DNA of 61,349 nucleotides from a virus. The stretch covers positions 1-61,349 of the IMG/VR virus record IMGVR_UViG_3300028383_000142; one strand, given 5' to 3'. Below are positions 18,583-28,300 of this stretch, piece by piece. The notes under the pieces are model-generated. The model ran no database searches. It was not told the DNA's origin and saw only the letters and a program-made list of their open reading frames with translations. How positions within the stretch are numbered: position 1 is the first letter of the stretch; the number at the start of each line of letters is the position of its first letter. The translations under genes and the position numbers were made by a program.

Positions 18583-21500
18583 TTACTGCTCTTCCCATGT
18601 CAGACTCGACAGGATAGACGACTGAAGAACTTCAATGCCGTCAGGATCGCCTACCGAGTCCAGACCATAGTATCTATCAACCGAAGAAGACGTAACAAAC
18701 AGCGTATCGGCCCGATTGGTCAGGGGGTACGACAAATAATCCTTGTTATAGTCAAAGTACGGGAGTAGATCAAACTGTTGACCACCCGATCCGACAAAAA
18801 AAGTCGTGATCTGCGTCCCCGTACCCGGAATTGGTGTACGAAGTTCGGGGCGGATAAGTATCGAAGAAAGCCTCTCGATCTCAAACGTCGAAGTGGCCGA
18901 ACTGGAGTCGATAACCGTCCCATCCGAGGTAAAGTTCTGTGCCGGGAGGAAAGAAAAGTCTGCCTCCAGTGTCACTGCCCCATTAAATGGATCCTGTGAT
19001 GTAAACGTGTAAATACCACTGTCAGTGTATGTCAAGAATCCGAATACAGGGAACAGTGTCGTTGCCGGGTCTTCGGTAAAGTACCCACGGAACCATCCGT
19101 AGATCCGATCCCCAGAACTCAGACCTGTCGGCTCGGTCGTCACAGACAGTGGCGTCGGAGTACCTGCGTCATTCAGGGACGTGTCACTCGACAGGGTAAG
19201 AGGATCAAAGTATCCACTTGTATCCTTGGACCAGTTATCAATAGCATACGACTGGAAAGTCGGGTTCTTGAGCAACTGGAGTGATGATGTGCCCTGACCG
19301 GTAACGCCAGTCGAAAGACGTGTTGGATACACCTGCACCCGATTCCGAACATCGAAGCCTTGTGAGCTAGTGATTTCGGTTTTGGTCTGGACACCAAAAT
19401 TGATGGTCGGGCGATCAACAATCACGTCGATCTGTTCTGCCGTACCGGTGATAGACGACAGCGGCTTGTTCAGGTAGATGCGGTTATTTTCAGCGTCCAC
19501 CCATGCAACCCGAACACCCGAGTCAACAGGATCGCCTGTAATGACTGTCCCTTGGATATAGAAGTCCGAAACATCCGGGTTATTCGCGTATACGCCAGTA
19601 GAATCGACGATCAGGTACGGATCTTGTGCCTGTGAATTCGACGCATTAACCAGTAGACGGTACTTGGAACCGTACACGTCAGTAGCTGTATCGGTCGAGT
19701 GTGAGTGAAGACGCACGGTACCACGGTCACCACCATCGATATAGTATGATGCACCGTACTTGGAGATATACTCAGAGAACGAACCAGACCCCGGCACACT
19801 GTTTGGTGTGCGCTCGGAGTTAAGGTACCCGTATTTCTGTTCTGACCCACCACCATACACGGTGTATGTGATCGGTAGAGTCGCATTACCAAGTGACGCG
19901 ACCTTCAACTGGTTTGATGCCCTGAGATGATGGATACGAACCCATCGGGCCTCACCATTTGACACCGGAACATACGCAAGGAACAGAGCACCCACGGCAC
20001 CGTACCATGAGAACTCGATCTTTTTCATCATGACCTTGGTGAAGTCGATGTTCCAGATCGAGTCGCGAATCAAGTTGGCATTCGGATCAGCCTCTGATTT
20101 GACATTCTGCCCCGGATACTTGACCGTGTTTTGACCTGCCGATGTGCGGACGACATCCGAGTACAGGACTTCTCGACTGGTCGAACCGTCGATAAAGTCG
20201 CCCGAGAAACGTGAGCGGGGGACACGGAACTCATACACCTTGTAGTACTCGGGATCGACATTCCATTCGATCCAGTTGGCCCACCCCGAAACATCGTGAG
20301 TTGCACCACCCAGATCTGCAGCCCGGACACCAGAATTGACGGCATCAATGTCATCCTTGATATCACTCGGATAGAAAGATGGCTGCTGGGTCGAGATTGC
20401 ACCGATCGGAATGGTCAGGTCAGTAAAAGACAACTCGCCGGTCGAGGGGTCGCGCTGCTGGAGGAATGTCCTCGACAGCGGGAACATAACATCTTCGGCA
20501 CCTGTCGTATTTGCAGTGTCCGGGAAAACAAACGGAACCGGCGTCTTGATATAGTGATTGTCACCGGAAGTGATTGTCGATGCAATCGAGATAACAGCAT
20601 CGTCATCGATCTCCGAAAGCGTCACATCAGTGCCCGAAATCGATAGTATCTTATAGATTCTTGTGTTCGTCAGTCCGATCGAGTCGGCAGTACCATCGGC
20701 CTCATAGATGACATGCTGCCCGACATTAAGATCTGCCACCGAGTCAAGCGTAATTGTATTACCTGTTGTATCAACCGACTGGAACGTATAGTACGTTTCC
20801 TCCTTGAGCATCGTCGGATCATACATTGCTGCATGGGACATGATCAGGCCGTCCCGAAGAATAACCAGATCTCCCGGCGTCTCACTTGACGGGTCGCCAG
20901 TCAGTCCATAATCATCCTGCTGACCCGATGTCGAAAACTCGATCGGATTCTCTCGAACCAAAGACTGGGTACGGCGAACAACACAAAACTGGTCGCCCTC
21001 ACCGTTACCACGTGTCTCCCAGTAGTACCCATCAAAGTTGTCGTAGATTCCGTACTTTCGGATAGCCGGATTCCGCACATACTGAACGGTAGCCGAATCA
21101 GGCGTCAGGGAAGACTTGACACCAAATGTCGCAGAAGACACTCGCCCCGGCTGATACCGAAAAAACCTCTTTGAGGTAAGAACCGCAGTCTTGTCGGCTG
21201 GAGCCTCGATCAGGGCACCCGACTCTTCAGGCACATGAGTAAGTCCATGGTCCTGCTGTCCGTTAAATCCCGTGTATGCCGGAGAGTCCTGTGGGGCAAA
21301 CCCTTCTTTTTGTTCTGGGGTTGCCGACCACTCAGTAGGGTTCACGTCATATGTGTTTACGTCGGCAAAGATGCCAAGTGCAACCTCCGAGCGAGGAACA
21401 CCGAGAAGCGACAGTGCCACCTCCGATGCGATTTTGTTCTGCTCCTCGACTGGAATGGCTGGCTGGTCAGACGCAACGACGACGGGGAGCGATTTATCTG

Positions 21501-21585
21501 CCGTCTGTTGCCCCGGAGGAACCGGTGCTGTACGCCCGACAACGACAACTGACGAGTTGTTGTTTACATTTGTGAGACTCGACAT
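18583..21585 (-). CDS. Large virion structural protein, paralogue of the 1281-residue protein
   Basis: 1000 residues. Shared blocks in the same order as its neighbour: SLLGVPRSEVALGIFADVNT (about 58-77), FRYQPGRVSSATFGVK (about 140-155), KIEFSWYGAVGALFLAYVPV with NGEARWVRIHHL (about 535-567), KYGASYYIDGGDRGTV (about 615-630). The first 40 residues (LTNVNNNSSVVVVGRTAPVP) are a separate leader typical of this family. Beta-rich throughout. It starts 1 base inside the stop of the beta-helix protein gene, so the whole stretch from 24,680 leftward is translationally coupled. Confidence 0.65.
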   Translation of the reverse strand: MSSLTNVNNNSSVVVVGRTAPVPPGQQTADKSLPVVVASDQPAIPVEEQNKIASEVALSLLGVPRSEVALGIFADVNTYDVNPTEWSATPEQKEGFAPQDSPAYTGFNGQQDHGLTHVPEESGALIEAPADKTAVLTSKRFFRYQPGRVSSATFGVKSSLTPDSATVQYVRNPAIRKYGIYDNFDGYYWETRGNGEGDQFCVVRRTQSLVRENPIEFSTSGQQDDYGLTGDPSSETPGDLVILRDGLIMSHAAMYDPTMLKEETYYTFQSVDTTGNTITLDSVADLNVGQHVIYEADGTADSIGLTNTRIYKILSISGTDVTLSEIDDDAVISIASTITSGDNHYIKTPVPFVFPDTANTTGAEDVMFPLSRTFLQQRDPSTGELSFTDLTIPIGAISTQQPSFYPSDIKDDIDAVNSGVRAADLGGATHDVSGWANWIEWNVDPEYYKVYEFRVPRSRFSGDFIDGSTSREVLYSDVVRTSAGQNTVKYPGQNVKSEADPNANLIRDSIWNIDFTKVMMKKIEFSWYGAVGALFLAYVPVSNGEARWVRIHHLRASNQLKVASLGNATLPITYTVYGGGSEQKYGYLNSERTPNSVPGSGSFSEYISKYGASYYIDGGDRGTVRLHSHSTDTATDVYGSKYRLLVNASNSQAQDPYLIVDSTGVYANNPDVSDFYIQGTVITGDPVDSGVRVAWVDAENNRIYLNKPLSSITGTAEQIDVIVDRPTINFGVQTKTEITSSQGFDVRNRVQVYPTRLSTGVTGQGTSSLQLLKNPTFQSYAIDNWSKDTSGYFDPLTLSSDTSLNDAGTPTPLSVTTEPTGLSSGDRIYGWFRGYFTEDPATTLFPVFGFLTYTDSGIYTFTSQDPFNGAVTLEADFSFLPAQNFTSDGTVIDSSSATSTFEIERLSSILIRPELRTPIPGTGTQITTFFVGSGGQQFDLLPYFDYNKDYLSYPLTNRADTLFVTSSSVDRYYGLDSVGDPDGIEVLQSSILSSLTWEEQ

Positions 21586-24500
21586 TACGTGATTCTTCCC
21601 TTGGCTATAACAAATGTGTTACGGATTCCGATATACGGTTTTTCACCGACCTGTCCTGAAGTGTCAAACACCGTGGTGCCTGACAGGGTGACCGATGAAA
21701 GGATCTTGGCCTTCAAAAAGGCCGTGGTCCCGGTTTCGTTCTTTTCAGTGACCTCAAGTTCGACCGTGTTAATATCAGGCGATACACCAACGATATTAAA
21801 TGCTTTGATTGAGTCACCGATCGCAAATATATTTAGGTCATCAGTATCCCCAAGCTGAAACTCGGCATACTGATCGGTTCCATCTTCAGTGAATTCGATC
21901 TGATCGACATACAGGCGAGGATCGGTTTCCCCTGTATATGCGTACTCGGTGCCCTTGATCCGGTACACCAGACCGATCATCTCCTCTCCTTCGACAGGAT
22001 TGGTCGCAAGCCACTGGGATTTGAGGTTCGAGTATGACGGGAGGGCATCGGCGTTCCTTGAAATAATCCGCCACTGGACATACCCGTTCTCGCGCCCGTC
22101 TGCGCCCGTGTCTCCATTCACCCCGACTTCGATGATCGGGTCACCTGCGTCATTGTCAGTAAAGTCAAAATCCGACCCTCCCTGTGACAGAGTCTCGACG
22201 TTGTCCAACTTCGTGAGCATGAGGATATCATTTGACAATTCGATCGACGTACCGGGCTGACCCGCCAGATCAGTTGATCCGAGATACGCCGGTTCATCTC
22301 CTCGCATGTACAGTACCGAAGGAGAGATATAGTCAATACCCGGATCAAGGTCGATATTCACAGAGTCATAATCCGAGTCAAGTTTATCGACCGATGGAAT
22401 AAACTCATCATCCGGACCCATGATCAGGTTTGGCGATGAAAGGAGATTGCCCGACCCATAGATCAGGAGACCTGACCCACAGTTGCGAATCGTATTCGAG
22501 ACCACTGTACCGATTCGAGTAACCGACACATCGATTGGGGACGACCAGTTTTCAAATGTGGTATCCGATACGGTCGTAAATCGTGATGACGGTGCGTACA
22601 GCGGAGAGAGTGTCGGGTCTTCGGCATACTGAAGACCACCGTCTCGGATCTGACAGGAAAAGACCCTTAGCCGATCTGAATTGATTGCATAGATTCCCGA
22701 ACCGACCGTATCCACTACCTCGATGTTCTGGTATGTGATATCTGTGCCGTTCGCCATCGACACGGCAAAGTTGGATTCCTCTTCTGACCAGAAAACCTGA
22801 TTGGTCATGTTACCATCGACAGTCAGATCCTCGAAGGTGATACGCGAGGGATTTGATTCCTGTGGCCCAATAACTACGCCCCGTAGGTTCGGGTTAATGG
22901 CATCGCCAAAGTACTCAAAGTTCCATGGGATCTGTTTGATAACTGCTCGCTTCGAGTTACCAAAAACAGCAAAGTCAGAGGGGATTTCGAGGCGCGACGT
23001 ATAGTACACTCCATTTGGCAGTACGATATTTCGGAGAGCAAGATCTCGGTTATCGTTAATTGCCTGCTGAAGCCCTTCGGTGTTATCATGGACAATTTCG
23101 ACAAAGTCATCGTCATGCCAGTTCTGTGAGTTCAACCGGACAACACGCTTGTCGTACACTCGATCAATCTGGACAGTTACCCATCCCTTGGCATTTACTT
23201 CACCAGAGTCAATCTGAGAGTTGGTCGGCGGATTAAGGGGGAAGTACACCACTCCCATATCCGAAGTGTATGCCCCACTGGTCGCACTCTTTCCTGACCA
23301 CTCGGTCGCCAGATATGTGCCCTGATCGGCATACAGGATACCCGAGTTAATCACACCAAGTTCGTTCGGACCAAGGACACCAATCAACTGAGCCTGTGAT
23401 GGATCAGGTGATTCGCCGACAGGGGCAACCTGCCGGTACACCAAAATACCATACTCGGTAGAGGACCGGGCAAGCGATAAGGAGTTGAACCGGTCGGCAT
23501 CAAACTGATCCGGCGAATTGTTTGTGATCTTGGTTGTCGGCCCAGATGCCGGGGCAATCTTTCCGTTATCAAATCGAAACTGTGCTGCCCAGTAGTAGTA
23601 ATCGTTTGTCGTTGCCGTAGGAGAAGTGTCGATAACACCGTTCTGAGTGGATGTGAGCGAGGGTGTCGGAGACGGCTCATCGATATTGTCGGATGGGTTT
23701 GTCGCCTGCATCCCAAAGACCTTGAGGTTCTGTCCCACCCGCATTGTATCGGTATTGATGACCTCGGTAACCGTACCCCGGATTGACTCTGACGGTTCAC
23801 CATTAACAATCTGACGGATTTCCTCTGATCCAGAGAACTCGGCGTCGTTATCGTTCATCGTAACATACATGTTCTGGCCGTCGATCTTATGGATCGTGCC
23901 ACGGAACTCGGTATCAACACCCTCGATAACTTCGCCGACGCCAAATTCACCGAACACATTGATCAGTCGAAGGATCGTAGTGAACTTGAGAATTGTTTTG
24001 CCTGAGTTGATAATGACTGTATCGCCATTCGCGATATCCTGATCCAAGGGATTTGACAGTGTGAGGGTCAGGCCATCAATGGCGGTAATGGTTGTACCGG
24101 CTGGAATCTGGCCACCTGTCCCAGAAATCTCGTCACCCACATAGATGTCAAACACCGAATCAACAATGATTTCGGTTGATCCGGCAAGAACAGTGTCGTT
24201 CAGTGTCGGGGTCGGTGAATCGGTAGACACTGCCTCCAGAACGTCACCGATGTTCGATACACCGTACCGCTCTTGGAGAGACTGGTCGACAACACGACCG
24301 TTTAGGAAAATGTTCTCGGTCGTGATGTTGCCACCACCGAGATTCATGTCCAGTGATCCCTGATCCCCTACATTGATGTTCCCCTCAAGGATAACATCGT
24401 TGGTATTATTCTTTCCGGCAGTGAGAACCAGATCGCCATTCTGGTTGTACAGACGAACCCCATCGTCAGCCGAAGTGGGGTATATGCCCGGAACCTGAAG

Positions 24501-24680
24501 TGGCCCGGTCATTTCGAGCGAGCCATCTCGCTCCATCTTGTCCTTGTTCAGGTTCGCGATATTGGTATCGATTTCGATATTCGTGAGCGGAAGGCCCTTG
24601 AATGTCTCGCCAGTCAGCTTGTCCTGCCGAACATTACTCTCGAAATCGAACTGTATTTGTCTGTACTTGATACTACTCAT
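21585..24680 (-). CDS. Tailspike-like virion protein with right-handed beta-helix
   Basis: 1031 residues. The N-terminal 120 residues hold fibre-anchor motifs (IKYRQIQFDFESNVRQDKLT, GVRLYNQNGDLVLTAGK). Residues about 520-770 have the ladder pattern of a pectate-lyase-like parallel beta-helix: VLPNGVYYTSRLEIPSDFAV, RITFEDLTVDGNMTN, DITYQNIEVVDTVGSGIYA, RLRVFSCQIRDGG, TVVSNTIRNCGSGLLIYGSG. Tailspikes with this fold usually bind or cleave capsule or O-antigen. Candidate acidic residues are present but I cannot place an active site. C-terminal about 250 residues are beta-rich trimerisation-like. Overlaps the next gene by one base. Confidence 0.7.
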   Translation of the reverse strand: MSSIKYRQIQFDFESNVRQDKLTGETFKGLPLTNIEIDTNIANLNKDKMERDGSLEMTGPLQVPGIYPTSADDGVRLYNQNGDLVLTAGKNNTNDVILEGNINVGDQGSLDMNLGGGNITTENIFLNGRVVDQSLQERYGVSNIGDVLEAVSTDSPTPTLNDTVLAGSTEIIVDSVFDIYVGDEISGTGGQIPAGTTITAIDGLTLTLSNPLDQDIANGDTVIINSGKTILKFTTILRLINVFGEFGVGEVIEGVDTEFRGTIHKIDGQNMYVTMNDNDAEFSGSEEIRQIVNGEPSESIRGTVTEVINTDTMRVGQNLKVFGMQATNPSDNIDEPSPTPSLTSTQNGVIDTSPTATTNDYYYWAAQFRFDNGKIAPASGPTTKITNNSPDQFDADRFNSLSLARSSTEYGILVYRQVAPVGESPDPSQAQLIGVLGPNELGVINSGILYADQGTYLATEWSGKSATSGAYTSDMGVVYFPLNPPTNSQIDSGEVNAKGWVTVQIDRVYDKRVVRLNSQNWHDDDFVEIVHDNTEGLQQAINDNRDLALRNIVLPNGVYYTSRLEIPSDFAVFGNSKRAVIKQIPWNFEYFGDAINPNLRGVVIGPQESNPSRITFEDLTVDGNMTNQVFWSEEESNFAVSMANGTDITYQNIEVVDTVGSGIYAINSDRLRVFSCQIRDGGLQYAEDPTLSPLYAPSSRFTTVSDTTFENWSSPIDVSVTRIGTVVSNTIRNCGSGLLIYGSGNLLSSPNLIMGPDDEFIPSVDKLDSDYDSVNIDLDPGIDYISPSVLYMRGDEPAYLGSTDLAGQPGTSIELSNDILMLTKLDNVETLSQGGSDFDFTDNDAGDPIIEVGVNGDTGADGRENGYVQWRIISRNADALPSYSNLKSQWLATNPVEGEEMIGLVYRIKGTEYAYTGETDPRLYVDQIEFTEDGTDQYAEFQLGDTDDLNIFAIGDSIKAFNIVGVSPDINTVELEVTEKNETGTTAFLKAKILSSVTLSGTTVFDTSGQVGEKPYIGIRNTFVIAKGRIT

Positions 24681-24683
24681 TGG

Positions 24684-25139
24684 TTATCCGATTTGTATTT
24701 TCCAGTTAATTACCAGATAATCCGTCGGTGCCTTGTAAAAAGGATTGATCAGGATTGTTCGACAGATCAAGGTTCGTTTTGACCCGTACAGGCCGATTTC
24801 AGATATCTGCTGATCTGATGCCACATTTTCTTCAAATGTGGCGATATACGAAGCAAAGTTGAGTTCCGTCATTTCAAATCGAACCGGCTCATCGGCAGAT
24901 TCGTCTTCCATCAACAGGTCATCAAGACTCGCCTGAGTAAGACCTGTACCAATTGCAATTGATGCAACGGTTTCACGGTCACCCCTGTCGGCCAACAGAT
25001 TCCCGGCAAAGACTTCTTTACCAGCCGTCGTAATAAGGTTCGGAACCTCTTCGTAGTGAATCAGTTCACCGTCCTGATTGTACAACTTGACTTCCGGATA
25101 ACCCCGAAGCTTCAAATTTTCAACAACAGTATCGGTCAT
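24684..25139 (-). CDS. Conserved tail-associated protein
   Basis: 151 residues. Pattern of a widespread small tail protein: VKLYNQDGELIHYEEVPNLI, TTAGKEVFAGNLLAD, VASIAIGTGLTQASLDDLLM, SEIGLYG, then a hydrophobic end DYLVINWKIQIG. In many myoviruses a protein with the 'AiGtg....d..L..E' motif lies beside fibre or baseplate genes. Function unknown, but a structural role is likely. It starts one base inside the stop of the 73-residue gene. Confidence 0.6.
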   Translation of the reverse strand: MTDTVVENLKLRGYPEVKLYNQDGELIHYEEVPNLITTAGKEVFAGNLLADRGDRETVASIAIGTGLTQASLDDLLMEDESADEPVRFEMTELNFASYIATFEENVASDQQISEIGLYGSKRTLICRTILINPFYKAPTDYLVINWKIQIG

Positions 25140-25360
25140 TATGTATCCAGTTTATCGATAATTGAACGAAGCATCCCCTTTACCTCCGAGAGTTCAGATT
25201 CCACCCGGTCAAGCCGAGCGTTGTTCTTCCGAACCTGCTCCCGCTTCATTATGTATTTATGGTAATCGTCGTCAGAGACATTCACGACAACACCGGTGTC
25301 GGGGTTTTTTCTCAGATTCGGCTGGTCTTTGACCCGATGAAAGTTGCCTACTGCACTCAT
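25139..25360 (-). CDS. Small coiled-coil protein
   Basis: 73 residues. The last 40 (REQVRKNNARLDRVESELSE then VKGMLRSIIDKL) form a clear heptad coiled coil; the N-terminal part is polar (NPDTGVVVNVSDDDYHKY). Small trimeric coiled coils near fibre genes often act as collars or connectors. The position between the DUF4815 giant and the fibre block is conserved in marine T4-like phages as far as I recall. Confidence 0.55.
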   Translation of the reverse strand: MSAVGNFHRVKDQPNLRKNPDTGVVVNVSDDDYHKYIMKREQVRKNNARLDRVESELSEVKGMLRSIIDKLDT

Positions 25361-25393
25361 TGCTCTGCACTCTTCTTGTGTATGTTACTACTA

Positions 25394-28300
25394 CTACGCA
25401 TTCGCCACGATAACCAGATCTTTTGCAAGCGGTACGTTCGACGAACTATCCGACCGCATGACAAGTTTTACCGATGCGATATCAAAGGTCGGGATACCGT
25501 TTACCCGGATCTCCCGGTCCGTAAACCCTTCAGAGGCATTTGGTCCGACAGTACCGGCAGAAACCCATGGGATATTAGAGTATGTAGTATCGTCGGCAGA
25601 CAGCTTGGTCTTGTAGTACACATCAATTGCCGCCCCACTTGGGATAAATGCCGCAAACCGGATGTTCAGGGCCGTTGAATTGGATGCAGCCTCCGACAGA
25701 TCAACCCGCTGGGTCATGTATTTTGCTGCCGTGGTACCCGCATCAGGAGATATCTCGGCGATATAGTTATTGTAGTATGCAATAGCCACGCCACCACTCG
25801 ACGCCCCCGCCGGATTCTCGGTCACACTAAACTCTCGATCAAGTGTAACGACCGATCCATCTTCGGCGATCCGAACGATCGTGTACTGGCCGTCGTTGGA
25901 ATTGTTATCGGCATTAGACACTTCGATGATCTGACCGATCTGAAGATCCCTGAACGACGACTGGATCGACGTGTTGGTAGTCCGGATCTCGGTACCATCA
26001 AGGATAATGTTGACAGTGTCGTCATACAGTATCCCAACTCGATCAAACACCGTGCCATCGACCTGCTGCTCTTCACTCTCGGTTGGACGGTATGTCGAAC
26101 TAAAGAGAGTCGGATTCGACACCCGGTTATGGAACGTCGTAAGAGAGAGCCTTGACGTATCGAGTGCCGGGGACAGGTTTTCCCTCGAAGTGTAAAGATC
26201 GACATCCAACTCGGCAGACTTGACCTGTGCCCCTGATATCACGACCTCATTCTGGTCCGATGCAATCAGTCGAGGTGAATTAAACAGGTTGTTATCATTT
26301 TCAACAACCTCGACACCCGTCAGGTCCTTGACATATGGTGACTCGCCGCCAAAGACAGTCTGCCCCGAAACAGTCTTCATGACAAAATCTGTTCGGGTCT
26401 GGGGGAAGTTCTGAACAGGGACGATTGGCTGAACACCATCGTACTGAACATTTCGAGTTGCATGAATTCCCCGGCCACCTGCACGGGTCGATTCGGTTGC
26501 AGCAACGTCGACCTTAAAGACATATGAATCATGGGTCACATGAACAATATCATGCGCTCCATTCAGGTAGTCGGCATCAATGCCACCGTATGTCCCCGGA
26601 TCAAATCCTTCAAGGGTGACGGTCGATCCTTCCTGTGTAAAGCCATGGTTTTGGTGAAGAATACGAACATACCGAGAACCACTTCGAGTAAACAGCGGAT
26701 CTCTTGAAAGCTCGACCTTCGAGAGCCTCTGGTTATGAAAAGTGGCCGTACCACTCGGGGCAATGGATTCGTCGTTAATCGAAACACCAGAGTCCGTGCT
26801 TACTACGTTCTGGAAAGATGCCCGGTTGATTCGGAACTTGATATCCCGGTTCTGATCTGCCGTCCATGTAGATGAGTTCTGTGACTTGAAGAACGAACCC
26901 AGATACGGCTGCTCAAACACACGGGTCTGGACACCTTCCTCGGAGTAAGAGTCGACAGCACCAAGATCCGACACCCACATGTAATAGTTGTTCGAGTCGG
27001 TGTTCAGGACAAAGCAGTACTCAAAGCCCTCCTGAAGGAAGATCGGGGACTCGAACTGGAATCTGACAGGACGATCCGGAGCAAGGCCGACATCAACTTC
27101 AGAACTTTCGTTGTCGGACAGATCGACTGTCCGGTCTGACAACCCGTAGTTCTGGCCAAATACCTCGCGCTGCTGATCCCTAAGCTGGTATGGCGTAAGT
27201 GTTACCTCGCCAAATGGGAGGACGTTCTGACCCGGATACCCGTTCACCACATCACGAACCTGAAGGGTGATTGGCACTTCCGGATCTGCCGCCGCAAAGA
27301 ACATATCAATCGAAGTGATAAACACGCCCGTCGGCTCTTCGACATAGAATGTCTGGGCAACAGGGTCAAACCATGTCACGCGGGTCGTGCGCGAGCGCGT
27401 GCGCGTATCATCGACCCGAGTCTGAACAATACGGCCATTTCGGATAGAGTTGATCGTATCCTGAACGCGCCGGAGTGTCCCCTCGGCCTCATACGGCTCG
27501 CGAGCACGGGTGGTTGCGTTAAACTCATCGTTGTCCGAGTTGTCGAGCAATTTGAATTCGCGCTCACCTGTACGGAACCGAACCTGATCGTTGTTCGGGA
27601 TCTCAAACACACCGGCAGCATCGCCACCAAAGTTAGTGATCAGGGGGTCGCCTGAACTACTCGGGTTCCAGTTATTGACTGTCCCCTTGGAACCAGAGAT
27701 CGTACCTGTGATCTCATCACCCGGCTCAAAGTTACCACGGGGATTGGCCACAAGGACCGAACGCTGAACACCACCCGGCTGCACTTCCTGAAGGAGAACC
27801 ACTGCCGTGCAGGGCGATGCCTCTGGCGTCGAGAATGCCCGACCGTTTCGCTTCGACACATACACGACATCACCCTTGTTGAGATGCTCCTCGGTATCTC
27901 CACCGATCTGGCGGGCAATCTCATCGGCACTGGCACCGGCATTGGTCTCAAAGTCAAAGATCTCAGAATCCTGACCCTCGACGGCGGGACCATACTCAAG
28001 TCTTGCGCCCGGTGTCACGTACTGGGAGACATCAACCCCGTCAAAGTACGGGTATATCCGCGTACCAAGCTTGAGGCCACGGGCCAGAAATGCAACCTTT
28101 CGTGACCGGATAAACGGTATTGCAGAAGTCGAGATAACCCGATCTTCCTCTACCACCTCTCTTGAGAACGTGGCCCTCACACTGGTGCGAACACCTGTCC
28201 GACGCTCCCGAGTCGTGCGAATAGTACTACGCCGACGGCCTCTTCTCTCTGTCCGAACACCGGTCCACTGGGTCTGCCACCCATTCCATACAGTGCCAAG

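Noticed and set aside
1-25400. DGR reverse transcriptase or template repeat
   Set aside because: Looked for a reverse-transcriptase-like gene and a second copy of the lectin C-terminus; none seen in the window.
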